Part shown: positions 56,425 to 64,000 of the stretch, piece by piece
Layout: each line of letters begins with the position of its first letter
Position numbering within the stretch: the first letter of the stretch is position 1
Assembly (NCBI RefSeq): GCF_022763245.1
Contig: NZ_JALEGV010000041.1
Span: forward strand, 605,223-669,222
Direction of reading: 5' to 3'
DNA from: Oricola sp.
GTDB lineage: Bacteria > Pseudomonadota > Alphaproteobacteria > Rhizobiales > Rhizobiaceae
Length of the DNA: 64,000 bases
The notes under the pieces: model-generated
Seen by the model: the letters and a program-made list of their open reading frames with translations, nothing else
What the model was told of the DNA's origin: nothing
The model's database searches: none
Translations under genes and position numbers: made by a program

Positions 56425-57744
56425 ATGGCCAACAGTGCTGATTATCCGGCAGGTGCCGGACAGCCCGAGAAGGGGCCGCCGACCACGATCGGCCCTCTGG
56501 CCCGGCGCGAGCGCAATCTCGCCTATTCCATGTTGCTGCCGACCTTCGCCATCGTCATGGCGGTCGTTCTGGCGCCGCTGCTCGCCAACTTCTGGATTTC
56601 CTTCAAGCCGGTGGGCCTGGGCGATCTGCGTTCTGCCCGGCTGTTCGTCAACGAGCGGCTGCGCGGCGACCTCGTCGCGCCGGGCGATGTCGCGACGATC
56701 GAATACCGGCTGCGCAATTCCTCGCAGGACAAGCCGCTCCGAGACGTCAGCTTCGCCGACACGCTGCCGGACGGGCTGAGTGTCGTCGGCGATCTCGACG
56801 AGCGCTGCACGCTGACCGGCCGGGACCTGCTTTGCACGTTGGGAGATGTCGAGGCGCGTTTCCGCGACCGGGTGCAGATCGAGGTTTCGGCCGATCAGGC
56901 CTTCATCGACAATCCCGTCGAGATCCGCGACAGCGAGGCGGTCTCGCACGCGACCTCGCAGAACGTCCTCACCAGCTTCGAATTCACGCTGGAGAATTTC
57001 GACAAGATCTTCTCGGCGAGCGAGTTCTGGCAGGTGCTACGGGTAACCGTCTACTACACGGTCTTCGCGACGCTCGGCGCGATCATTCTCGGCCTGTTCG
57101 CGGCCCAGATGCTGAACTCGGCCTTCGCCGGACGCACCGCGTTGCGCGGGTTGTTCCTGTTTCCCTACGTGGCGCCGGTCATCGCGGTAGCCTTCACATG
57201 GGTTCTGCTGCTCGACCCGTTCTCCGGCGCGCTGAACGCCATCCTGCGGCAGATCGGCGCCATCGAGCAGCCGGTCAACTTCCTCGGGCAACGCGCGGTG
57301 CCGCTCGATTTCTTCGGCCTGACGGTGAATTTCCCCGTGGCGCTATCGACGATCATCGCCATCGAGGCCTGGCGCAGCTTCCCGCTGTCCTTCCTCTTCA
57401 TCCTGGCGCGCATGCAGTCGATCCCGTCCGACATGTACGAGGCAGCCGAGATGGACGGCGCGTCGCCGCTGCAGCAGTTCTGGTACATCTCGCTGCCGCA
57501 GCTCGTCGGCATCCTGGCGATCCTGTTCCTGCTGCGCTTCATCTGGAGCTTCAACAACTTCGACGACATCTTCCTCCTCACCGGCGGCGCCGCCGGAACA
57601 CGCACCCTGACGGTTAATGTCTATGAGCAGGCCTTCGCCGTTTCCAATCTCGGGGCGGGCGCGGCGGTGGCCGTCGTCGTCTTCACGGTGCTGCTGATAT
57701 TCTCGCTCGTCATCTTCAAATATTCTCCGCAGGACGAGGGCTGA
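56425..57744 (+). CDS. sugar ABC transporter permease (MalF-like) with inserted DUF11-like domain
   Basis: This is a 439-residue permease, about 130 residues longer than usual. After the first helix (about 35-60) an extra exported domain occupies about residues 70-180. Its sequence has the pattern of DUF11/invasin-type beta-sandwich repeats (VAPGDVATIEYRLRN..., then VSFADTLPDGLSVVGD) and contains two cysteines (C128, C137) that could pair. The permease core follows from about 200, with the EAA loop (MYEAAEMDGASPLQQFWYISLP). E. coli MalF also has a periplasmic insert, but between later helices and of a different sequence. It lies 78 bp after the binding protein and 3 bp before the next permease. 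Confidence 0.88.
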   Translation: MANSADYPAGAGQPEKGPPTTIGPLARRERNLAYSMLLPTFAIVMAVVLAPLLANFWISFKPVGLGDLRSARLFVNERLRGDLVAPGDVATIEYRLRNSSQDKPLRDVSFADTLPDGLSVVGDLDERCTLTGRDLLCTLGDVEARFRDRVQIEVSADQAFIDNPVEIRDSEAVSHATSQNVLTSFEFTLENFDKIFSASEFWQVLRVTVYYTVFATLGAIILGLFAAQMLNSAFAGRTALRGLFLFPYVAPVIAVAFTWVLLLDPFSGALNAILRQIGAIEQPVNFLGQRAVPLDFFGLTVNFPVALSTIIAIEAWRSFPLSFLFILARMQSIPSDMYEAAEMDGASPLQQFWYISLPQLVGILAILFLLRFIWSFNNFDDIFLLTGGAAGTRTLTVNVYEQAFAVSNLGAGAAVAVVVFTVLLIFSLVIFKYSPQDEG

Positions 57745-57747
57745 GCG

Positions 57748-58977
57748 ATGCGGCCTGGCCCCGGTACACTCATCGGACTGATTGTCGGCGCCATCTGGGG
57801 CGCGATATGGATGATCGTCGTTTCGGTCGTCTTCATGCTGATCTCCGGCGCGGTCACCGCCCCGCCGATCGGCGCCGCCATGCTGGCGGGCGCGGCATGC
57901 GGCGCGCTGATCATGGCCTTCGAGCCGGGGGCGCGCAGCACTGGTGTCACCATCGCCGCCATCGCGGCGGTCTTCATCGTTCTCGGCGTGGCCACCTTCG
58001 GCGCCCCGATCGGCCTGCCTCTGTCGGCTGTCCCGCTCGCTCAGACCGTCGCTGTCGCCGCTTTCGTGTTGGCGACCTGGTTCGCCATCGATCGCAGCGT
58101 CGGCGACGCGCCGTCGGGCCGGATGACGCGCTATCAGTTCGAGACGGTTGTCATCCGTGTGGCCAAGGGGCTCGGCCTCGTCTTCTTCACGGTCATGGTC
58201 GCGCTTCCCTTCTATGTGATGGTCATGACCAGCCTGAAGAACCAGGCCCAGCTTATCGCCAATCCGCTGGATTTCTCGCTCGATCTTGCCCAGGGGCCGG
58301 CCGGCTTGTTCCGGTCCTATATCGAGCTGTTCACGCAGTATCACTTCGGCACGTTCCTTTGGAACACGGCCATCGTCTCCATCGCGACAGTGATCATCAC
58401 GCTGTGCTTCGCCGTGCCGGGCGCCTATGCAGTGGCGCGGCTGCGGTTTCCGGGGCAGGCCTTCCTGTCGCGCTCGATCCTGCTCATCTACATGGTCCCG
58501 GGCATCGTGCTGGTGATCCCGCTCTATGCCGTCTTTTCGCAACTCGGCCTGAGGAACTCGCTTGCGGGCCTGCTGATCGTCTATCCGGCCACGACGATTC
58601 CCGTCGCGCTCTACATGCTGCAGGGCCATTTCCGCGGCATACCCTCCGAACTGGAGGAGGCTGGCCTGATGGACGGCCTGACGCGCCTCGGCGTGATCGG
58701 CAAGATCACAATGCCGCTTTCCCTGCCGGCGCTCGCCTCGGTCGCGCTCTACGTCTTCATGATCGCCTGGAACGAATTCCTGTTCGCCTTCATGTTCCTC
58801 GACAACATCGACATGTTCACCCTCTCACGCGGCGTCGTTTCCCTTAATTCGTCTGAAGTGCCGCGCCAGCACCTGATGGCGGGTGCGGTGATCGCGACCG
58901 TTCCGGTGCTCGTGCTGTTCCTGTGGTTCGAGCGCTTCCTCGTGTCCGGTCTCACCGCCGGCGGCGTGAAAGGCTAG
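57748..58977 (+). CDS. sugar ABC transporter permease (MalG-like) with N-terminal membrane extension
   Basis: This is a 409-residue permease. The conserved MalG-type core starts near residue 135 (VIRVAKGLGLVFFTVMVALPFYVMVMTSLK) and includes the EAA loop (ELEEAGLMDGLTRLGVIGKITMPLSLPA). The first 120 residues form an extra block of about four hydrophobic helices with small-residue-rich packing (TLIGLIVGAIWGAIWM, AAMLAGAACGALIM) not found in ordinary MalG proteins. A short hydrophilic linker joins the two. It starts 3 bp after the MalF-like gene and ends 3 bp before the hydrolase. Confidence 0.88.
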   Translation: MRPGPGTLIGLIVGAIWGAIWMIVVSVVFMLISGAVTAPPIGAAMLAGAACGALIMAFEPGARSTGVTIAAIAAVFIVLGVATFGAPIGLPLSAVPLAQTVAVAAFVLATWFAIDRSVGDAPSGRMTRYQFETVVIRVAKGLGLVFFTVMVALPFYVMVMTSLKNQAQLIANPLDFSLDLAQGPAGLFRSYIELFTQYHFGTFLWNTAIVSIATVIITLCFAVPGAYAVARLRFPGQAFLSRSILLIYMVPGIVLVIPLYAVFSQLGLRNSLAGLLIVYPATTIPVALYMLQGHFRGIPSELEEAGLMDGLTRLGVIGKITMPLSLPALASVALYVFMIAWNEFLFAFMFLDNIDMFTLSRGVVSLNSSEVPRQHLMAGAVIATVPVLVLFLWFERFLVSGLTAGGVKG

Positions 58978-58980
58978 GCC

Positions 58981-60261
58981 GTGGCGAGCGAACGGGACAG
59001 CCAGGCCGTCGAGATCCTGCGCGGCAATGACCGGGGCGGATACACCGTGCCGACGGCGAGGCTCTATCCGTTCCAGTGGAACTGGGATTCCGCTTTCGCC
59101 GCGCTCGGCTTCGCGACCTTCGACCGGGACCGCGCTTGGCGCGAGATCGAGGGGCTGTTCGACGGTCAGTGGGAGGACGGCATGGTCCCCCACATCATCT
59201 TCCGGAAGGTCGATCCCGAGTATTTTCCCGGCCCGGGCGTCTGGGGATCGACGACCGAGCCGCCCACCTCCGGCCACTCGCAACCGCCGGTCGTCGCCAG
59301 CGTGGCGCGATGGCTGGTCGAAACCGGCGGCAGGGACGACGAGCGCCGGGCGCATGCGATGTTTCCCAAACTTCTCGCCTGGCACCAATGGTGGCATCGC
59401 GACCGCGATCCCGACGGAACCGGCCTAGTCGGGATCATCCACCCCTGGGAATCGGGCCGCGACAACTGTCCGGACTGGGACGCCGCGATGCAGCGCATCG
59501 CCATTGCCGACGACCTCGGCGCCTATCGCCGCCGTGACACCGATGTCGCCGATGCCGCGACACGGCCGACCAGCGAGACCTATGACCGCTATCTGACCAT
59601 CGTGAAGTTTGGCCGCGAATGCGAATGGGATCATGAGAGAATTGCCCGCGAGGGGCCCTTCTTCATGGCCGATCCCTGCGTCCAGTTCGTTCTGATGCGC
59701 GCCGATCATGACCTGATGGCGCTGGCGGAACGGTTTGGGGACGACCCTGCCAGGCGCCGCATCTCCGACTGGATCACCCTGTCCGACGAGGGCGTTCAGG
59801 CTTTGTGGAGCGACGCCGCCGGCGGGTTCGTCGCCCGCGACCTGCGCACGGGCGACCTGTCGCCGGCCATCTCCAACGCTTCCATGCTCGCCTTCTACGC
59901 CAATGCCGGCACGCCGGGACAGCGCGACGAGATCGTCCGGCAGGCGCGAGACATCTTCGACAGGTGCCGATACGTGTTCCCGAGTTGGGATCCCCGACAC
60001 GACGGGTTCGAGCAGCGGCGCTACTGGCGCGGCCCTGTCTGGTCGGTGATGAACTGGATGATCGCCGCAGGTTTCGACGCCCACGGTCATGCCGATCTCG
60101 CGAAGCGGGTTCGCCGTGACACGCTCGCGATGGTGCGCCAGTCGGGCTTCTTCGAATATTTCGATCCGCTGACCGGTGAGGGGCTCGGCGGCTCGGACTT
60201 CACCTGGACGGCGGCCGTCCATCTGGCGCTGCTCAGCGAATACGCCGGCGACGCGGGCTGA
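58981..60261 (+). CDS. GH63-like (alpha/alpha)6-barrel glycoside hydrolase, mannosyl/glucosylglycerate hydrolase type
   Basis: This is a 426-residue cytosolic enzyme without a signal peptide. Recognisable segments are the [14 protein letters not shown] start (31-44), [14 protein letters not shown] (154-167; candidate acid Asp), [13 protein letters not shown] (347-359), and [16 protein letters not shown] with the following FTWT (389-410; candidate catalytic Glu). These match the GH63-type hydrolases of mannosylglycerate and glucosylglycerate, also related to trehalase-like and glucosidase I enzymes. It starts with GTG 3 bp after the MalG-like gene, inside an ABC importer operon, so it probably splits the imported glycoside in the cytoplasm. 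The exact substrate is inferred, not shown. Confidence 0.8.
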   Translation: MASERDSQAVEILRGNDRGGYTVPTARLYPFQWNWDSAFAALGFATFDRDRAWREIEGLFDGQWEDGMVPHIIFRKVDPEYFPGPGVWGSTTEPPTSGHSQPPVVASVARWLVETGGRDDERRAHAMFPKLLAWHQWWHRDRDPDGTGLVGIIHPWESGRDNCPDWDAAMQRIAIADDLGAYRRRDTDVADAATRPTSETYDRYLTIVKFGRECEWDHERIAREGPFFMADPCVQFVLMRADHDLMALAERFGDDPARRRISDWITLSDEGVQALWSDAAGGFVARDLRTGDLSPAISNASMLAFYANAGTPGQRDEIVRQARDIFDRCRYVFPSWDPRHDGFEQRRYWRGPVWSVMNWMIAAGFDAHGHADLAKRVRRDTLAMVRQSGFFEYFDPLTGEGLGGSDFTWTAAVHLALLSEYAGDAG

Positions 60262-60272
60262 AAGGAAGACAC

Positions 60273-61325
60273 ATGGGATCGATCACGCTGCAGAAGGTGG
60301 AAAAGTGGTTCGGCCAGCTTCAGGTCATCAAGGGCGTCGATCTGGAGATCCATGACGGCGAGTTCGTCATCTTCGTGGGTCCGTCCGGTTGCGGAAAATC
60401 CACGCTCCTGCGGCTGATCTCGGGGCTGGAGGAAGTCTCTCGCGGCGCCATTCTGATCGACGGCCATGACGTGACCGCGGCCGTGCCGTCGGAGCGCAAG
60501 CTGTCCATGGTCTTCCAGTCCTACGCCCTCTATCCGCACATGACGGTCGGCGAGAACATGGGCTTCGGCCTGAAGACGGCCGGTCATCCGAAGTCCGAGA
60601 TCGCGCGCCGCGTGGCGGACGCCGCTCGCATTCTCAAGCTCGAGGACTATCTCGACCGCAAGCCCAAGCAACTGTCCGGCGGCCAGCGCCAGCGCGTCGC
60701 CATCGGCCGCGCGATCACGCGCGAGCCATCGGGATTCCTGTTTGACGAACCGCTCTCCAATCTCGATGCCGCGCTGCGCGTCGAGATGCGCTTCGAGATC
60801 GCCAAGCTGCATGAAACGCTTGGCACGACGATCATCTATGTGACGCATGACCAGGTCGAGGCGATGACGCTCGCGGACAAGATCGTCGTGCTCAAGGACG
60901 GCGATATCATGCAGGTGGGCTCGCCGCGCACTTTGTACGAGAAACCGCAGAACCTCTTCGTCGCCCAGTTCATCGGATCGCCCAAGATGAACATCCTGCC
61001 CTGTACGACCGGAGGGGGCGAGTACAGGCTGCCCGGCCATGGCAACGGACCGTTCGACCGGGGCGATGGCAAGGGTGCGGTCAAGCTCGGCATCCGGCCC
61101 GAACACATCGATCTGACCGAGCCGGAGGGAGCGGTGTGCAGGGGACGCGTGGAGGTGCTCGAGTATCTCGGCGCCGACACCTATCTCTATCTCGATTGCG
61201 GCGAGGTCGGCCAATTGATCGTCCGCACCGACGACGTCCCCGACGACATCAGGGGCAAGACCGTGGGCCTCGCCTTCGAGCCGAAACGTCTGCACTTCTT
61301 CGACGCGGCGGATCAGGCGATTTAG
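60273..61325 (+). CDS. sugar ABC transporter ATP-binding protein (UgpC/MalK-type)
   Basis: This is a 350-residue ATPase. It has Walker [10 protein letters not shown], the signature [15 protein letters not shown], a Walker B whose start is diverged ([14 protein letters not shown]), and the H-loop [15 protein letters not shown]. The MalK-type C-terminal OB/TOBE regulatory domain (about 240-345, with [10 protein letters not shown]) is complete. It is the last gene of the importer operon, 11 bp after the hydrolase. A multi-operon ATPase shared with other sugar importers is possible. Confidence 0.92.
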   Translation: MGSITLQKVEKWFGQLQVIKGVDLEIHDGEFVIFVGPSGCGKSTLLRLISGLEEVSRGAILIDGHDVTAAVPSERKLSMVFQSYALYPHMTVGENMGFGLKTAGHPKSEIARRVADAARILKLEDYLDRKPKQLSGGQRQRVAIGRAITREPSGFLFDEPLSNLDAALRVEMRFEIAKLHETLGTTIIYVTHDQVEAMTLADKIVVLKDGDIMQVGSPRTLYEKPQNLFVAQFIGSPKMNILPCTTGGGEYRLPGHGNGPFDRGDGKGAVKLGIRPEHIDLTEPEGAVCRGRVEVLEYLGADTYLYLDCGEVGQLIVRTDDVPDDIRGKTVGLAFEPKRLHFFDAADQAI

Positions 61326-61350
61326 CGCCGCGCCTGAAATGAAGCACGCG

Positions 61351-62154
61351 CTATTGCGCGGTCCAGCCGCCGTCGATCGGGATCGCCGTCGCGGTAAGGT
61401 TGTGGGCGATCGGCGAGCAGAGCCACAGCGCCAGCGCGGCGATCTCAGACGGATCGGACATGCGCAAGGACGGCTGCTTCTCCTTCAGAAGATCGGCGAT
61501 CGCCGTTTCCCGGTCGCAGCCGAGGACCTCTGCGCGCTCGCGCACCTGAGGTGCGATGATGGCAGTGTCCGTCCAGCCGGGGCAGATGCAATTGACCGTC
61601 ACGCCGCCCTTCGCACGGTCGCCTGCCGCTGCGTATTCCAGACCGGCGACCTGCGACAGGCCGACAAGGCCGTGTTTGGCGGCGACATAGGGCGACTTCT
61701 CCTTCGACGCGATGATGCCCTGCACCGACGCGATGTTGATCACCCGCCCATAGCCGCGCTCGGCCATGATCGGTAGCGCAGCCTTCATGGTGTGGAAGGG
61801 CGCGGAGAGATTGATCGCGATGGTGGCGTCCCAGACCTCGCGCGGCATCTCCGCCAGCGGCCCGGTCTGCTGGATGCCGGCATTGTTGACGAGGATGTCG
61901 GCTCCGCCCCACGCCGCCACGGCGTCCATCATCCGGTCGATCTGGTCGGGTGCGCGAAGATCGCCCTCGAAGAACTCCGCTTCCGGTGCGCCCGACCGCC
62001 TGAGCCGTGTGCAGGCCTCGTGGATCTGCGCGTCGCCGGCCAGTCCGTGCACGGCGATACGTGCGCCGGCTCCTGCCAGCGCTTCGGCGATGGCGAGCCC
62101 GATGCCCTGCACCGAGCCCGTCACCAGCGCGGTCTTCCCGCTCAGGTCGGTCAT
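61351..62154 (-). CDS. bdhA: 3-hydroxybutyrate dehydrogenase
   Basis: This is a 267-residue short-chain dehydrogenase matching bacterial D-3-hydroxybutyrate dehydrogenases (3-hydroxybutyrate + NAD to acetoacetate). It has the TGSVQGIGLAIAEALA cofactor loop, NNAGIQ, the catalytic Ser (NIASVQGI) and Tyr/Lys (SPYVAAKHGLVG). CPGWTDTAIIAPQ in the substrate lid is typical. It lies 11 bp downstream of the acyl-CoA synthetase gene. The acetoacetate made could be activated by such a ligase and split by the thiolase, so the three genes form a plausible ketone-body unit. Confidence 0.93.
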   Translation of the reverse strand: MTDLSGKTALVTGSVQGIGLAIAEALAGAGARIAVHGLAGDAQIHEACTRLRRSGAPEAEFFEGDLRAPDQIDRMMDAVAAWGGADILVNNAGIQQTGPLAEMPREVWDATIAINLSAPFHTMKAALPIMAERGYGRVINIASVQGIIASKEKSPYVAAKHGLVGLSQVAGLEYAAAGDRAKGGVTVNCICPGWTDTAIIAPQVRERAEVLGCDRETAIADLLKEKQPSLRMSDPSEIAALALWLCSPIAHNLTATAIPIDGGWTAQ

Positions 62155-62165
62155 GTCTCCTCCTC

Positions 62166-63671
62166 CTATTCAAGTCTCCTGCGCAACTCGGTCTTCAGCA
62201 CCTTGCCGTAATTGTTCTTCGGCAATTCGCTGACTTCGACATAGGTTTTCGGCCGCTTGAACCGGGCGATCCGATCGAGGCAATGCGCGTCGAGCGCAGC
62301 TTGATCGAGGCGCGCGCCGAAAGCGGGCACGACGAAGGCGACGACATCCTCGCCCCATTCCGCAGACGGCCGGCCGACGACAGAGACCTCGTGGACGCTG
62401 GCATGCGTCAGCAGCGCTTCCTCCACTTCGCGCGGATAGATGTTGGTGCCGCCCGAGATGATCACGTCTTTGGACCGGTCCTGGAGCGTCAGGTATCCGT
62501 CGGTGTCGAGCGTGCCGACATCACCGGTCATCAGCCAGCCGTCGCGAAGCGCCTTGGCGCTTGCCTCCGGGTTTTCCCAGTAGCCGGGCATCACCGGCAG
62601 GCCCTTGACCATGATCTCGCCGATGGCACCCGCGGGCAGGGGGGCGCCGTTCTCGTCGCCGATGCGGATTTCGACCAGCGACTGCGCCCGCCCGACCGAG
62701 GCCAGCCTTTCGCGCCAGCGCGGATGCGCACGGTCGGTGATGTCGGCCCGCGACAGGGCCGAGATCGCCATCGGACACTCGCCCTGGCCGTAGATCTGCA
62801 CGAATTTCGAGCCGAAGATCCCGACCGCTTCCTCGATGTCGGCGCGATACATCGGCCCGCCGCCATAGACGATCGTGCGAATGCCCTCGCCGCCGCGATC
62901 TGTCGCCTTGGCCCTGTCGGTCAGGCGGCGCACCATGGTCGGCGCCATGAACATCGAGGTCGGTCCGACGGACTTTGACAGGTCCAGCACCTCGTCCGCA
63001 TCGAAGCCTTCGGATCGCGGACACAGATGCCGCGCGCCCTGCAGCACATGCACCGGTGCATAGATGCCCGCGCCATGGCTCATCGGCGCGGCATAGAGCG
63101 CGGCATCCTCGGCGCTGACGCTGTCGACATCGGACAGATAGGACAGCGAGGTGGCCATCAACATCCCGTGGGTCATGTAGACGCCCTTCGGATGCCCGGT
63201 CGTGCCGGAGGTGTAGAACAGCCAGGCGAGATCGCCCGGTTCCTTCGGTTCCGCAGACCGTCCTTCGCCCGTCGTCATCGCGGCGAAACGGTCGGTCGCG
63301 ACATCGATCAGGGCGGCGTCCGTCGCTTCACGCAGCGCCGGGCCGAGATCGGGCGTCACAAAGGCGAGCTTCGCGCCGGCATTGGCGATGATATAGGCCG
63401 CCTCCCGCGCATGCAGCTTGGCGTTGATCGGCGTCGCCGCCGCCCCCGCGATCCAGATGCCGTAGAGCGCGACGAGATAGTCCGGGCAGTTCTTCATGAA
63501 CAGCGCCACCCGGTCGCCGGACGCCACGCCCTCGCGGCCGAGCGCGGCCGCCAGCGCCGCCGCGCGGGCGTGAAAGGTCGAATAGTCGGCGAAGACGGTC
63601 TCGCCGTGCAACAGGGCAGGGCGGTCGCCATTGACGGCGGCCGTCCGCTCGAGCCAGAGCGCCAGGTTCAT
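62166..63671 (-). CDS. AMP-dependent acyl-CoA synthetase/ligase
   Basis: This is a 501-residue ANL-superfamily ligase that adenylates a carboxylic acid and transfers it to CoA. Motifs: the P-loop-like A3 (FYTSGTTGHPKGVYMTHG), the A5 region (QIYGQGECPMA, where Gly-Gln-Gly-Glu replaces the more usual Tyr-Gly-x-Thr-Glu), A7 (WLMTGDVGTLDTDGYL) and the A10 lysine (PKNNYGKVLKTEL). The chain length and acid cannot be inferred. Start ATG 63671 overlaps the thiolase stop by one base (TGATG). Confidence 0.9.
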   Translation of the reverse strand: MNLALWLERTAAVNGDRPALLHGETVFADYSTFHARAAALAAALGREGVASGDRVALFMKNCPDYLVALYGIWIAGAAATPINAKLHAREAAYIIANAGAKLAFVTPDLGPALREATDAALIDVATDRFAAMTTGEGRSAEPKEPGDLAWLFYTSGTTGHPKGVYMTHGMLMATSLSYLSDVDSVSAEDAALYAAPMSHGAGIYAPVHVLQGARHLCPRSEGFDADEVLDLSKSVGPTSMFMAPTMVRRLTDRAKATDRGGEGIRTIVYGGGPMYRADIEEAVGIFGSKFVQIYGQGECPMAISALSRADITDRAHPRWRERLASVGRAQSLVEIRIGDENGAPLPAGAIGEIMVKGLPVMPGYWENPEASAKALRDGWLMTGDVGTLDTDGYLTLQDRSKDVIISGGTNIYPREVEEALLTHASVHEVSVVGRPSAEWGEDVVAFVVPAFGARLDQAALDAHCLDRIARFKRPKTYVEVSELPKNNYGKVLKTELRRRLE

Positions 63672-64000
63672 CAGGTCCTCACCGCTTCCAGGATCGAGCA
63701 GTAATTGGCGACGCCCGATCCGCCCATGTTGAAGACGAGGCCCGTCGCGGCGTCCGGCGCCTGCATCTCGCCTGCGTCTCCTGTTAGCTGCCGCGACACC
63801 ATCACATGCATCGAAACGCCGGTCGCGCCGACCGGGTGCCCCTTGGCCTTCAGCCCGCCAGACAGGTTGATGGGCAGCGCACCGCCCGGATAGACGGTCC
63901 CCTCCTTCAGGACGTCGATACCGCGGCCGGGTTCGGTCAGGCCCATCGCCTCGTAGATCAGCAGTTCGGCGATGGTGAAACAGTCATGCACCTCGGCCAG
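63671..64000 (-). CDS. thiolase family protein (acetyl-CoA acetyltransferase), 5' part outside window
   Basis: Only the last 109 residues are visible; the gene runs off the right end. The [12 protein letters not shown] segment holds a His of the thiolase active site, and [18 protein letters not shown] is the conserved glycine loop before the last active-site residues. The final cysteine-bearing motif of biosynthetic thiolases (CxG) is not seen; the region reads [13 protein letters not shown], as in SCP-x-like thiolases. The stop overlaps the acyl-CoA synthetase start by one base, so the two are co-transcribed. Confidence 0.85.
   Translation of the reverse strand: MAEVHDCFTIAELLIYEAMGLTEPGRGIDVLKEGTVYPGGALPINLSGGLKAKGHPVGATGVSMHVMVSRQLTGDAGEMQAPDAATGLVFNMGGSGVANYCSILEAVRT

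Noticed and set aside
54886-56949. A 687-residue minus-strand open frame over the sugar-binding protein gene
   Set aside because: It is antisense to a well-supported gene, with no recognisable domain and no ribosome site.
1-64000. tRNA or rRNA genes, CRISPR arrays, insertion sequences, prophage or plasmid replication genes
   Set aside because: Read-through of the intergenic stretches showed no cloverleaf-like sequence, no regularly spaced repeats and no transposase or integrase protein.

Overview
The window looks like chromosomal DNA of a GC-rich alphaproteobacterium of the order Hyphomicrobiales (Rhizobiales). Three things support this: the fabA-fabB-fabI block divergent from irr, the deoB/mutM/enoyl-CoA hydratase/rpsT/dnaA/dnaN/recF/moeB order, and a complete cpa/tad Flp-pilus locus with a rhizobial-type set of genes. 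The genus cannot be fixed from what is visible. No tRNA, rRNA, CRISPR array, insertion sequence or prophage was recognised. All genes read as intact, except the two cut by the window edges (an EAL protein on the left, a thiolase on the right).

Layout, left to right. 0-4 kb: partial GGDEF/EAL protein, then the unsaturated fatty-acid cassette fabA-fabB-fabI (minus strand). 4-7.3 kb: irr, an SH3-domain exported protein, a D-2-hydroxyacid dehydrogenase and a glutathione S-transferase. 7.3-16.3 kb: a replication/housekeeping block on the minus strand (deoB, mutM, ech, rpsT, dnaA, dnaN, recF, moeB). It is interrupted by a 0.7 kb AT-rich non-coding stretch before dnaA that carries a perfect CtrA box and several GANTC sites. 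16.4-28.4 kb: Flp/Tad pilus locus, with two TadE/G pseudopilins, a stand-alone CpaC N-domain protein, the Flp pilin, cpaA, cpaBCDEF-tadBC and tadD. 28.5-31.8 kb: M17 aminopeptidase, MarR-type regulator coupled to an NlpC/P60 hydrolase, and a GNAT protein.

31.8-40.7 kb: a minus-strand Yej-type peptide ABC transporter operon with two tandem solute-binding proteins, the first fused to a membrane anchor and coiled coil, followed by a hydroxyacid dehydrogenase. 40.9-45.3 kb: membrane-anchored cytochrome c, kdsB, prephenate dehydratase, a fumarylacetoacetase-family protein and a 3-hydroxyisobutyrate-dehydrogenase-like enzyme. 45.4-53.6 kb: a tightly packed nine-gene minus-strand operon that joins a spermidine/putrescine-type ABC importer to a class III aminotransferase, a beta-keto-acid cleavage enzyme, a GNAT, an acetylpolyamine-amidohydrolase-like deacetylase and a RidA protein. 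It is divergent from a LysR regulator. This looks like a self-contained import-and-degrade pathway for an amine or beta-amino acid, possibly N-acetylated.

55.0-61.3 kb: a sugar-type ABC importer operon. Its first permease carries a DUF11-like beta-sandwich insert, its second permease has an extra N-terminal membrane block, and a GH63-like glycosidase resembling mannosyl/glucosylglycerate hydrolases sits between permease and ATPase. This suggests uptake and hydrolysis of a glycosylated compatible solute. 61.3-64 kb: 3-hydroxybutyrate dehydrogenase, acyl-CoA synthetase and thiolase on the minus strand, a small ketone-body/acyl-CoA cassette. The features most worth following up are the nine-gene operon, the sugar importer with its modified permeases, the anchored coiled-coil binding protein, and the CtrA/GANTC architecture before dnaA and the flp pilin gene.
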